Positions 39,327-47,500 of a DNA stretch of 52,561 nucleotides are shown here, piece by piece. The stretch is from the NCBI RefSeq assembly GCF_024505145.1, contig NZ_JANIAA010000055.1, positions 1-52,561 of the forward strand, given 5' to 3'. A program made the translations under genes and the position numbers. The notes beneath the pieces were generated by a model, which was not told the origin of the DNA, did no database searches, and saw only the letters and a program-made list of their open reading frames with translations. Position 1 is the stretch's first letter; every line of letters starts with the position of its first letter. Origin of the DNA: Streptomyces rugosispiralis. Lineage in GTDB: Bacteria; Actinomycetota; Actinomycetes; Streptomycetales; Streptomycetaceae.

Positions 39327-42023
39327 GTGGGGCGCGGAGTGCCGGAACTCGTACTGGAATTGAACGGACAGACCTGGACACTTGATCCATCCAGGTCGTA
39401 CAGCCTGGGGCGTGACCCGCAGGGCGACATGGTGCTGGACGACGCCAGGGTCTCCTGGCGACATGCCACGGTGCGCTGGGGTGGGCGCAGTTGGATCATT
39501 GAGGATCAGGGTTCCACCAACGGCACCTATGTGCAGGGCCAGAGAATCCAACAGGTGGAAATCGGCCCTGGTTCGGCCGTCCATCTCGGCAATGCCACTG
39601 ATGGCCCCCGGCTCAGCGTCTCCGGCGGCGGTGCCCCCTCGATGGGTGCCGCGGGCGCGTACGGCCAGCAGGCGGCGATGGGCATGCCCCAGCAGGGTCA
39701 GCAGGCTCACCACGGCCAGCAGCCCCCCGCTCAGCAGCCACCGCAGCAGCCCGGCCCCGGCGGCTGGCCGCAGCAGGGCGGGCAGCCGCCCCAAGGACAG
39801 CCCCAGGCGCAGCCCCAAGGCTGGCCGCAGCCCCAGGCCCCGCACCAGCAGCAGCCGTTCATCCCGCAGCAGCAGGCGCCCCACCAGCAGGCCCCCCAGC
39901 CGCACCAGCAGCCGCAGCCCCAGGCCCCGCAGCCCCAGGCCCCGCAGGGCAACCTCGCGCAGAGTGGCCCCGGCGCCGGCCCCTCCGGCCCGGCCGGCAC
40001 CGCGACCGCCCAGGGCGACCGCAGCCCGACCACCTTCCACCAGCTGGCCGCGGGCCGGGTGATGCGCATCGGTCGTGCGCTGGAGAACGACCTGGTCGTC
40101 TCCGATCTGCAGGTCTCGCGCCACCACGCCGAGTTCCGGGCGCTGCCCGACGGCCGCTTCGAGATACGTGACCTCGGCAGCCACAACGGCACCTATGTCA
40201 ACGGTCAGCCGGTCCGGCAGCAGATCATCGGCCCCACCGACACCGTCGGTGTCGGTCACTCCACCTTCCGGCTGGTCGGCGACCGCCTCGAGGAGTTCGT
40301 CGACACCGGTGAGGTCTCCTTCTCGGCCCGCCATCTGACGGTGACGGTCGACGGCGGCAAGCAGATCCTCAAGGACGTCTCCTTCGGCGTCCCGGAGAAG
40401 TCCCTCGTCGCGGTCATCGGCCCGTCCGGCTCCGGCAAGTCCACGCTGCTGAAGGCGCTCACCGGCTACCGCCCGGCCAACCAGGGCGATGTCCTCTACG
40501 ACAACCGGAACCTCTACAAGCAGTTCGCCGAGCTGCGTCAGCGCATCGGTCTGGTGCCCCAGGACGACATCCTCCACAAGGAGCTGACCGTCCAGAAGGC
40601 CCTGCGCTACGCCGCCAAGCTCCGCTTCCCCGGTGACACCGCCGAGGCCGAGCGCGAGGCCCGGATCGACGAGGTGCTGCGCGAGCTCAAGCTGGACATC
40701 CACCGGGAGAAGAAGGTCACCGCCCTCTCCGGCGGTCAGCGCAAGCGGGTCTCGGTCGCGCTGGAGCTGCTCACCAAGCCGTCGCTGATCTTCCTGGACG
40801 AGCCGACCTCCGGTCTCGACCCGGGCATGGACCGCGATGTCATGCAGTTGCTGCGCGGTCTCGCCGACGACGGCCGCACGGTGCTGGTGGTCACCCACTC
40901 GGTGGCCGAGCTGGCGCTGTGCGACAAGCTCCTGGTGATGGCGCCGGGCGGTTCGGTGGCCTACTTCGGCCCGCCGGACGAGGCGCTCAACTTCTTCGGC
41001 TACGACACCTGGGCGGATGTCTTCTCGGCGTTCGAGAACTACCGCGACTACGACTGGGCGGGCCGCTGGCGCGGTTCGCAGCACTACCAGATGTACGCGG
41101 CGGACCTCGACTCCGTGGCCCCGCAGTCGGTGAACGTCCAGGCGCCGCCGGCCCGGATGCAGAAGTCGCAGAGCTGGGGTTCGCAGCTCTGGACGCTGAT
41201 CCGCCGCTATCTGTCGGTGATCGGCTCCGACAAGGGCTTCATGGGGCTGATGGTGATCCTGCCCGCCGTGCTGGGGGCGGTGAGCGTCGTCATCCCGGCG
41301 AAGTTCGGCCTCCAGATGGCCCCGAAGGGCAGCTTCAACCAGGCCGCCGGGACGGTGTTGCTGATCCTCGTGGTCGGCATGTGCTTCACCGGCGCGGCCA
41401 ACTCCGTTCGAGAACTGATCAAGGAACGGGTCATCTACGAACGGGAACGGGCGGTCGGCCTGTCCCGCTCCGCGTATCTGATGTCCAAGGTGATCGTGCT
41501 CGGCGTGATCACCGCCTGTCAGGGCGTCATCATCTCCGCCATCGGTCTCTCGACGCGCAAGCTGCCGGAAGAGGGTCTGCTGATGCCGCCGGCCGCCGAG
41601 CTCTGCCTGGCCGTCATCGCGATCGGCTTCACCTCGATGATGGTGGGCCTGGTCATCTCGTCCCTGGTGAAGACCGCCGAGAAGACCATGCCGCTGCTGG
41701 TCATGTTCGCGATCGTCCAGGTGGTCTTCACCGGTGTGCTGTTCAAGATCTTCGGATCGCCGGGCGTGGAGCAGTTCGCCTGGCTGATGCCGTCCCGCTG
41801 GGCGGTCGGTGCGGCCGGTGCCACGCTGGACCTCGGCCCGGGCGTCGGTCACATGATGGCGCCGTGGGACAGCAAGAAGCCCCTGGACACCGACCCGCTG
41901 TGGGAGCACACCACCACCCAGTGGGGCATCGACATGGTCGCGCTGATCGTCCTGGGCGTCGTGTGCGGCATCGTGGTCGCACGGCTGCTGCGCCGCCATG
42001 AGCCGGAGGTCATGCGCAAGTAG
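39327..42023 (+). CDS. FHA-domain ABC transporter (ATPase and permease fused), Rv1747-like
   Basis: The 898-residue protein has two FHA phosphothreonine-binding domains (about 20-100 and 235-330, SRHHAEF and GSHNGTYVNG in the second). A Gln/Pro-rich linker of about 120 residues separates them. The ABCG-type ATPase follows (Walker A GPSGSGKST near 366, LSGGQRKRV near 468, Walker B FLDEPTSGLD), then six membrane helices. It resembles mycobacterial Rv1747, a lipid exporter controlled by Ser/Thr kinases. GTG 39327 has a good ggggga site; GTG 39339 (VPELVLEL) is the alternative. Confidence 0.93.
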   Translation: MGRGVPELVLELNGQTWTLDPSRSYSLGRDPQGDMVLDDARVSWRHATVRWGGRSWIIEDQGSTNGTYVQGQRIQQVEIGPGSAVHLGNATDGPRLSVSGGGAPSMGAAGAYGQQAAMGMPQQGQQAHHGQQPPAQQPPQQPGPGGWPQQGGQPPQGQPQAQPQGWPQPQAPHQQQPFIPQQQAPHQQAPQPHQQPQPQAPQPQAPQGNLAQSGPGAGPSGPAGTATAQGDRSPTTFHQLAAGRVMRIGRALENDLVVSDLQVSRHHAEFRALPDGRFEIRDLGSHNGTYVNGQPVRQQIIGPTDTVGVGHSTFRLVGDRLEEFVDTGEVSFSARHLTVTVDGGKQILKDVSFGVPEKSLVAVIGPSGSGKSTLLKALTGYRPANQGDVLYDNRNLYKQFAELRQRIGLVPQDDILHKELTVQKALRYAAKLRFPGDTAEAEREARIDEVLRELKLDIHREKKVTALSGGQRKRVSVALELLTKPSLIFLDEPTSGLDPGMDRDVMQLLRGLADDGRTVLVVTHSVAELALCDKLLVMAPGGSVAYFGPPDEALNFFGYDTWADVFSAFENYRDYDWAGRWRGSQHYQMYAADLDSVAPQSVNVQAPPARMQKSQSWGSQLWTLIRRYLSVIGSDKGFMGLMVILPAVLGAVSVVIPAKFGLQMAPKGSFNQAAGTVLLILVVGMCFTGAANSVRELIKERVIYERERAVGLSRSAYLMSKVIVLGVITACQGVIISAIGLSTRKLPEEGLLMPPAAELCLAVIAIGFTSMMVGLVISSLVKTAEKTMPLLVMFAIVQVVFTGVLFKIFGSPGVEQFAWLMPSRWAVGAAGATLDLGPGVGHMMAPWDSKKPLDTDPLWEHTTTQWGIDMVALIVLGVVCGIVVARLLRRHEPEVMRK

Positions 42024-42071
42024 CGCCACGAAGAGCATGGTCACGGAAACCTGAGAAAGCACGGTCACGGA

Positions 42072-42117
42072 AAAGGGCGACGGCACCCCTCGCACACAGG
42101 GGGTGCCGTCGCCCTTT
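42072..42117 (+). terminator. strong terminator after the FHA-ABC gene
   Basis: An 18-bp perfect stem (42072-42089 with 42100-42117, aaagggcgacggcacccc on the left) ends in ttt. It separates the transporter from the convergent transglycosylase gene. Confidence 0.9.
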
Positions 42118-42160
42118 GGCGTCGCGTCGCAACGCCGGGTTCATGACGGGCCCTTCGGGC

Positions 42161-42916
42161 TCAGTAGGGGCCGTTCACGTTGTCCATCGAGCCGTACCGC
42201 GCGGCGGCGTAGTTGCAGGCGGCGGTGATGTTCGCGACCGGGTCGTACGGGTCCCAGGAGGTGCCGTCCACGTGGTAGGTCTGGAAGGTCGGGGCTATCA
42301 CCTGGAGCAGGCCCTTGGAGGGCACGCCGTTCCGGGCGTTGATGTCCCAGTTGTTGATGGCGCGCGGGTCGCCGCCGGACTCCCGGATGATGTTGCGGTG
42401 GATGCCCTGGTAGGAACCGGGGATGCCCTTCTGCTTCATGATGTCCAGGGACTCCCGGATCCAGCCGTCGAGGTTGTCCGGGTAGGTCTTCTTCTGGGCG
42501 GCGACCGTCTCGATACGCGTGGCGGAGCGGCTCGCGGCCTGCTTGGTGTCGCGTTCCTTGGCGGCCTTGGCCTCGGCGGCCTTCTTCGCGGCGGCCTCGT
42601 CAGCCGCCTTCTTGGCGGCGGCCTCCGCCGCGGCCTTCTTGGCGGCGGCCTTCTTCGCGGCCTCTTCCTTGGCCTGCTTGGCGGCGAGGGCGGACTGCTT
42701 CGTCAGGACCTCGTGGTGGGCCTGGGCGTCGGCCTGCTGAGAGGTGAGGGCGACCGGCTTGTTCGGCAGGTCCTGGGCCGTGGTCTTGGCACCGGCGTCC
42801 CCACCGGGGACGACCGCGAAGGCTATGGCGGCCGCACCGGCGGCGGCGATTCCGGCAGCGGAGTACTTGTGCGTCTTGGTGAGACGGTTGTAACCGGGGA
42901 TGTTGGGCAGGGGCAT
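42161..42916 (-). CDS. secreted lytic transglycosylase (SLT domain)
   Basis: The 251-residue protein has a signal peptide (AAGIAAAGAAAIAFAVV, cleavage near 35-40) and a long Ala/Lys/Glu-rich coiled coil (about 85-135). The C-terminal lysozyme-like domain carries the catalytic Glu in IIRESGGDP, then SKGLLQVIAPTF. It cleaves peptidoglycan between MurNAc and GlcNAc. ATG 42916 is preferred, about 11 nt after a ggaagagg site; a TTG at 42937 would extend it by seven residues. The leader has mutually exclusive hairpins, in keeping with the RNA control often seen on streptomycete cell-wall hydrolases. Confidence 0.9.
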   Translation of the reverse strand: MPLPNIPGYNRLTKTHKYSAAGIAAAGAAAIAFAVVPGGDAGAKTTAQDLPNKPVALTSQQADAQAHHEVLTKQSALAAKQAKEEAAKKAAAKKAAAEAAAKKAADEAAAKKAAEAKAAKERDTKQAASRSATRIETVAAQKKTYPDNLDGWIRESLDIMKQKGIPGSYQGIHRNIIRESGGDPRAINNWDINARNGVPSKGLLQVIAPTFQTYHVDGTSWDPYDPVANITAACNYAAARYGSMDNVNGPY

Positions 42917-42944
42917 GGCGGAGTAGACCTCTTCCAATCGCTTG

Positions 42945-43003
42945 AGTCGCAGGCCAAATCGGCGCGCAGAGCGCCGTTCCTGGATCTACGGCGCCGTGCG
43001 ACT
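42945..43003 (-). promoter_or_regulatory. structured leader with alternative hairpins upstream of the transglycosylase gene
   Basis: An outer 7-bp pair (agtcgca 42945-42951 with tgcgact 42997-43003) encloses gcgccg(t) at 42971-42977. That segment can pair either with acggcgc at 42988-42994 or with cggcgc at 42960-42965. The two inner hairpins exclude each other. It lies about 45 nt before the ATG. It does not match the ydaO (c-di-AMP) consensus as far as I can see. Confidence 0.4.
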
Positions 43004-43058
43004 GGGGGAAATTCTTAGCTGCCGCAAAAAGTTGTCGCAAAGGCGTGACATACGATGC

Positions 43059-43141
43059 TGCTTAGTGGATAAGTAGGCAGCCCATGCCCATGTGGACGGC
43101 CGTCATCCCCGCTCAATCGCCTATGAAACGTCCACTAAGCA
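43059..43141. promoter_or_regulatory. 11-bp inverted repeat in the divergent transglycosylase/kinase region
   Basis: tgcttagtgga (43059-43069) is repeated in inverse orientation at 43131-43141. The A+T-rich spacing and position between divergent promoters suggest two operator half-sites or a looped operator, one near each promoter. Confidence 0.45.
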
Positions 43142-43356
43142 CGTTCGTACGTGATTTAGGTCGTGTGTCCGGGCTCACATCGCGGAGCTTCTCATATTGC
43201 GCGCTGTGCCCACGCAAATGCTCAGGGTGTTTGTTTTTTCCACCCCTGCAACAGCCCCTTTGGGGGTCTCGTGTGCGCCGTTCGACCTAGGGCTCAGGTC
43301 TTATCAGGTGGCCGCCGACCGGCCGATATGCCCACCGGATGGCGGTGGGTACGGTA

Positions 43357-44520
43357 ATGCCCATGACGAAAGGACGGGGCGGCGGAGCCGAGGCCGGGCT
43401 GAGCCGGGTGAGCGCGGCGCTGCTCGCCATGAGCCGGCATCTGGAAGTCCGTGATGTCCTAAAGACCATCGTTGTGTCCGCCCGTGAGCTGCTCGATGCG
43501 GAGTATGCCGCTCTGGGGGTTCCGGATGATCACGGGGGTTTCGCCCAGTTCGTAGTAGATGGGGTGAGCGAGGAGCAGTGGAAGGCCATCGGGCCGCTGC
43601 CCCGGCAGCACGGCATTCTCGCCGCGATGCTCAGGGACGCCACTCCGCAGCGACTCGCCGATGTGCGACTAGATGCCCGTTTTGAGGGATGGCCATCAGC
43701 TCATCCCGTTATGTCGGATTTCTTGGGACTTCCCATTGCCGACGGCGATGAAGTTCTCGGCGCGGTATTCCTCGCCAACAAGCGATGTCCCAAGCCCGAG
43801 GGCGGCTGCGGTTTCACCGCCGAGGACGAGGAGCTGCTGTCCATCCTGGCCCAGCACGCCGCCATCGCCCTGACCAACGCCCGGCTCCACGAGCGCAGCC
43901 GCGAGCTCACCATCGCCGGGGAGCGGGCCAGGCTCGCCCACGAGCTGCACGACGCGGTCTCCCAGAAGCTCTTCTCGCTGCGGCTGACCGCCCAGGCGGC
44001 CACGGCCCTGGTGGACCGCGACCCCGGCCGCGCCAAGGACGAGCTCCAGCAGATCACGCTGCTCGCCGCCGAGGCCGCCGACGAGCTGCGCTCCGCCGTC
44101 GTGGAGCTGCGTCCCGCCGCCCTCGACGAGGACGGCCTCGTGGCGACTCTCAGGACCCAGGTGCAGGTGCTCGACCGGGCCCACTCCGCCCGTGTCACCT
44201 TCGCCTGCCACGGCGTACGGGCGCTGCCCGCCGCCCAGGAGGAGGCCGTGCTGCGGGTGGCCCAGGAGGCCCTCCACAACGCGCTGCGCCACGCCGACGC
44301 GCTGCAGGTGGACGTCACCCTCGCCCGGCACGGCCAGGGCGCCCGGCTCCGCGTCGCCGACGACGGCAGGGGATTCGACCCCTCGGCCGTCCGGCGCGCC
44401 GGACGCCACCTCGGGCTGGTGTCGATGCGGTACCGGGCCGGCGGCGTCGGCGGCGGTCTGACGGTGGAGTCGGCGCCCGGCAAGGGCACCGTGATCGAGA
44501 TGGAGGTGCCCGGTGGCTGA
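43357..44520 (+). CDS. GAF-domain sensor histidine kinase (NarL-partner type)
   Basis: The 387-residue protein lacks membrane segments. A GAF domain (about 28-178) carries Cys143 and Cys151, which could serve redox or ligand sensing. The HisKA_3 dimerisation helix has the phospho-acceptor His198 in AHELHDAVSQKLFSL, and the ATPase domain follows (NALRHADA, ADDGRGFD, HLGLVSMRYRA). The start is uncertain: ATG 43357 is given, and 43339 or 43363 are possible. It overlaps its response regulator by 8 nt. Confidence 0.9.
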   Translation: MPMTKGRGGGAEAGLSRVSAALLAMSRHLEVRDVLKTIVVSARELLDAEYAALGVPDDHGGFAQFVVDGVSEEQWKAIGPLPRQHGILAAMLRDATPQRLADVRLDARFEGWPSAHPVMSDFLGLPIADGDEVLGAVFLANKRCPKPEGGCGFTAEDEELLSILAQHAAIALTNARLHERSRELTIAGERARLAHELHDAVSQKLFSLRLTAQAATALVDRDPGRAKDELQQITLLAAEAADELRSAVVELRPAALDEDGLVATLRTQVQVLDRAHSARVTFACHGVRALPAAQEEAVLRVAQEALHNALRHADALQVDVTLARHGQGARLRVADDGRGFDPSAVRRAGRHLGLVSMRYRAGGVGGGLTVESAPGKGTVIEMEVPGG

Positions 44521-45157
44521 CCCGGGACGGATTCGGGTGCTGCTCGTCGACGACCACCAGGTGGTGCGGCGCGGCCTGCGGACCTTCCTCCAGGTCCAGG
44601 ACGACATCGAGGTGGTCGGGGAGGCGTCGGACGGCGAGGAGGGCGTCGCCCGCGCCGAGGAACTGCGCCCCGACGTCGTCCTCATGGACGTGAAGATGCC
44701 CGGCCTGGACGGGATCGAGGCGCTGCGCGTCCTGCGCGACCTCGACAACCCCGCCCGGGTGCTGGTGGTGACGAGCTTCACCGAGAAGCGCACCGTGGTC
44801 CCCGCCCTGCGCGCGGGCGCCGCGGGCTATGTCTACAAGGACGTGGACCCCGAGGCGCTGGCCCGCGCCATCCGGTCCGTCCACTCCGGGCATGTGCTGC
44901 TCCAGTCCGAGGTGGCCCTCGCGCTGCTCTCCCAGGAGGACGGCGGCGGCCAGGGTCGCGGCGGGTCGCTCACCGAGCGCGAACGCGAGGTGCTGGCGCT
45001 GATAGCGGAGGGCCGGTCCAACCGGGAGATCGCCCGCGCGCTGGTGCTATCCGAAAAGACGGTAAAGACCCATGTGTCCAACATTCTTATGAAATTGGAT
45101 CTCGCCGATCGCACCCAGGCCGCCCTATGGGCGGTACGGCACGGGATCGGAGGATGA
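44513..45157 (+). CDS. LuxR/NarL-family response regulator
   Basis: The 214-residue protein has a receiver domain with Asp13/Asp14, the phospho-acceptor Asp59 (VLMDVKMPG) and Lys near 109. The C-terminal LuxR helix-turn-helix (about 150-205, LTEREREVLALIAEGRSNREIA) binds DNA. GTG 44513 overlaps the kinase gene, so the two form a two-component system. A chaplin gene lies downstream on the same strand, and control of it is possible but unproven. Confidence 0.94.
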   Translation: MADPGRIRVLLVDDHQVVRRGLRTFLQVQDDIEVVGEASDGEEGVARAEELRPDVVLMDVKMPGLDGIEALRVLRDLDNPARVLVVTSFTEKRTVVPALRAGAAGYVYKDVDPEALARAIRSVHSGHVLLQSEVALALLSQEDGGGQGRGGSLTEREREVLALIAEGRSNREIARALVLSEKTVKTHVSNILMKLDLADRTQAALWAVRHGIGG

Positions 45158-45244
45158 ACAGCGTTTCTCCGTGAAATCACACCAACGTGTGGCGATCACT
45201 CGAACAGCGCAACTCGCCATCGGTCGGGCCGTTCTTCACGGCGT

Positions 45245-45265
45245 ACCGCGGCGGACCGCCGCGGT
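45245..45265. promoter_or_regulatory. 21-bp perfect palindrome upstream of the chaplin gene
   Basis: accgcggcgg-a-ccgccgcggt lies 28 bp before the chaplin GTG and 88 bp after the response-regulator stop. It could be an operator, a terminator of the kinase operon, or a leader hairpin close to the ribosome site. Confidence 0.45.
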
Positions 45266-45292
45266 GATGCGCTGATTGAAGGGTCTTGAGAA

Positions 45293-45532
45293 GTGAAGAA
45301 CATCAAGAGGTTCGCTGCCCTCACGATCGTGGCCGGCGGACTCGCCGTCGCCGGTGCCGGTGTCGCCTCCGCCCAGGGCCCCCAGGCCGACGGTGGGGCG
45401 ATGACGTCCCCGGGTGCCGTTTCCGGCAACAACATTCAGGCGCCCATCCACGTGCCCGTGAACGCTTGCAGCAACACCATCTCGGTCATCGGGGCCATGA
45501 ACCCGGCGTTCGGCGTCCCCTGCGGCCGCTGA
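45293..45532 (+). CDS. short chaplin (hydrophobic aerial-hyphae protein)
   Basis: The 79-residue protein has a signal peptide (AALTIVAGGLAVAGAGVASA, cleavage about residue 27). One chaplin domain follows: SGNNIQAPIHVPVNACSNT then VIGAMNPAFGVPC, with the two conserved cysteines 16 residues apart. No sortase motif is present, so it belongs to the short chaplins that assemble amyloid-like films on aerial hyphae and spores. GTG 45293 starts it. A strong terminator follows at 45566-45601. Confidence 0.93.
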   Translation: MKNIKRFAALTIVAGGLAVAGAGVASAQGPQADGGAMTSPGAVSGNNIQAPIHVPVNACSNTISVIGAMNPAFGVPCGR

Positions 45533-45565
45533 CCCGCTCTCCGGCGGATATCCCGACGCACCACC

Positions 45566-45601
45566 GGCCGGCCCCGGAGGCACCCGCCTCCGGGGCCGGC
45601 C
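45566..45601 (+). terminator. terminator after the chaplin gene
   Basis: A 15-bp perfect stem (ggccggccccggagg at 45566-45580 with 45587-45601) with a 6-nt loop, 33 nt after the stop. Confidence 0.85.
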
Positions 45602-45604
45602 CCA

Positions 45605-45680
45605 TGTCGGCCTCCGAGTCCCCTGTCGGCCTCCGAGTCCCCTGTCGGTCTCCGGGCCCCATGTCGGCCTCGGAGCCCCT
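45605..45680. repeat. four 19-bp tandem repeats between convergent genes
   Basis: Units of tgtcggcctccgagtcccc type start at 45605, 45624, 45643 and 45662. They lie just beyond the chaplin terminator and 31 nt from the stop of the minus-strand gene. This array contains no TGA. Confidence 0.88.
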
Positions 45681-45711
45681 TGCCGGCCCGAGAGGGCAGG
45701 GCCCGCGGTGG

Positions 45712-46515
45712 TCAGAGACCGCCCCGCTCCCGCTCCTCCACATACGCGTTGTACGCCGCCACCTGGGCCCGCCGCGAGGTGCGCTCCACCGGCCGCAGCG
45801 CCTCGGCCCGCGCCGTGATCTCCGACGCGCTCACCGCCCCGCCGTGCTCCCGGCCGTCCCCGCCCGCCGTATACGCGATGTCCACCAGCGCACCCACCCG
45901 CTGCGCCAGCTCCAGCACCCGTATGGCCCGCGGCGGATAGCCCGGGGCCAGCACCTCGCGACCCCGCTCGGCCCGCGCCCGATACGCCTCCAGGGCCGCC
46001 TCGGCCACCGGGCCCGCCCCGGCCACGTTCAGCCGCGAGAGCACCTCCGTGGCCTCCCGCAGCGCCTCCGCCAGCTCCCGCTCGGCCTCGCTCAGCGACG
46101 GCACATCGGCCGGCGGAGCCTCCCGCACGGCCTGGCACCGCCACACCACCTCGATGTGCTGATCGCCCTCGGGCCCGGCCGCCGACACCTCGGGCACCAG
46201 GCCGAGCGCCGCCCCGGTGGCGATCACCGCCTCGCCCGCGTCGAGCGCGTGGGCGTTGAACTCCGGCGGGCCGCTCAGCCCCAGGGGATGCCCCGCTATG
46301 GGCAGCGCCACCCGCAGCCCCTTGGCCCCGAGCGCCCGCAGCCGCCCCAGCGCCAAGGTGAGCCCCACCTGCCCGGACTCTCCCGGCAGCCCGGCCACCC
46401 GGTGCGACGCGTCCTCATCCGCGATGCGGTGCGCCGCCTCATCGGGGGAGACAAGTCCGGCAAGAAGGGCATTTCCCCAAGCCGCGAGGCGCCCTGAACG
46501 TGGTTCATCGAGCAT
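45712..46515 (-). CDS. conserved actinobacterial hypothetical protein
   Basis: The 267-residue protein has no signal, membrane segment or recognised motif. It is Ala/Glu-rich, with two parts: an alpha/beta-looking N-terminal half (GLRVALPIAGHPLGLSGPPEFN) and a helical C-terminal half (LSEAERELAEALREATEVL). The conserved GPPEFN and VLAPGYPPRA segments recall a protein family found beside the downstream ABC ATPase in streptomycetes. Function is unknown. It is divergent from the ABC ATPase gene. Confidence 0.75.
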   Translation of the reverse strand: MLDEPRSGRLAAWGNALLAGLVSPDEAAHRIADEDASHRVAGLPGESGQVGLTLALGRLRALGAKGLRVALPIAGHPLGLSGPPEFNAHALDAGEAVIATGAALGLVPEVSAAGPEGDQHIEVVWRCQAVREAPPADVPSLSEAERELAEALREATEVLSRLNVAGAGPVAEAALEAYRARAERGREVLAPGYPPRAIRVLELAQRVGALVDIAYTAGGDGREHGGAVSASEITARAEALRPVERTSRRAQVAAYNAYVEERERGGL

Positions 46516-46626
46516 GGCACCAGCCTAGGGACTGCCACCGACACCGTGTGGCGTAGGTTTTCCTTCAGGGGGCTGCGCCCACAGGCGCACGCACGACTCG
46601 AGACTGCAATGGGAGACAACGCGCTC

Positions 46627-47418
46627 ATGAGCGAGGTTCTGGAGCTGCTGGACGTATCGGTGGTCCGCGATGGGCGGGCTCTGGTGGACGAGGTCTCCTG
46701 GTCGATCAAGGAAGGGGAGCGCTGGGTCATCCTCGGGCCCAACGGCGCCGGCAAGACCACCCTCCTCAACCTCGCCTCCAGCTATCTCTTCCCGAGCGCC
46801 GGAACCGCCCGGATCCTCGGCGAGCGGCTCGGCGGCGTCGACGTCTTCGAGCTGCGCCCGCGCGTCGGCATGGCGGGCATCGCCATGGCCGAGAAGCTGC
46901 CCCGCAGCCAGACCGTCCTGCAGACCGTCCTCACCGCCGCGTACGGCATGACGGCCCACTGGCAGGAGGACTACGACACGGTCGACGAGACCCGCGCCCG
47001 CGCTTTCCTCGACCGCCTCGGCATGACCGAGTACCTCGACCGGAAGTTCGGCACCCTCTCCGAGGGCGAGCGCAAGCGCACCCTCATCGCCCGCGCCATG
47101 ATGACCGACCCCGAGCTGCTGCTCCTCGACGAGCCCGCGGCCGGACTCGACCTCGGTGGCCGCGAGGACCTCGTCCGCCGCCTCGGACGGCTCGCCCGCG
47201 ACCCGCTCGCCCCGTCGATGATCATGGTGACACATCATGTCGAGGAAATCCCCCCCGGCTTCACCCATGTTCTGATGATCCGCCAGGGGAGGGTGCTGAC
47301 CGCGGGCCCGGTCGAGACCGAACTGACCTCCCGCAACCTCTCCCGCTGCTTCGGACTCCCGCTGGTCGTCGAGCGCAACGGCGACCGCTGGACCGCCCAG
47401 GGCCTGCCGCTGAGCTGA
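46627..47418 (+). CDS. ABC transporter ATP-binding protein
   Basis: The 263-residue ATPase has Walker A GPNGAGKTT (about residue 37), signature LSEGERKRT, Walker B LLLLDEPAAGLD and the switch His in VTHHVEE. LSEGE replaces the canonical LSGGQ, as in several stand-alone actinobacterial ATPases of the ModF/YlmA type. No permease is adjacent, so the transport role is uncertain. ATG 46627 (MSEVLEL) is preferred; 46609 is possible. Confidence 0.9.
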   Translation: MSEVLELLDVSVVRDGRALVDEVSWSIKEGERWVILGPNGAGKTTLLNLASSYLFPSAGTARILGERLGGVDVFELRPRVGMAGIAMAEKLPRSQTVLQTVLTAAYGMTAHWQEDYDTVDETRARAFLDRLGMTEYLDRKFGTLSEGERKRTLIARAMMTDPELLLLDEPAAGLDLGGREDLVRRLGRLARDPLAPSMIMVTHHVEEIPPGFTHVLMIRQGRVLTAGPVETELTSRNLSRCFGLPLVVERNGDRWTAQGLPLS

Positions 47419-47500
47419 TGTCCGCCCTCTGCGCCCACCGTGCCACCGGCAGGTGATCCGCGCACTGTCCCCGGCGACTTGGGACAACTACCATGACCAT

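Noticed and set aside
39324..42095. 2.8-kb open frame on the - strand opposite the FHA-ABC gene
   Set aside because: It is antisense to an unmistakable ABC transporter. Leu/His/Asp-rich low-complexity translation shows no family.
42938..43020. c-di-AMP (ydaO) riboswitch
   Set aside because: Expected for this type of gene, but I could not find the conserved ydaO core. It is kept only as an unassigned structured leader.
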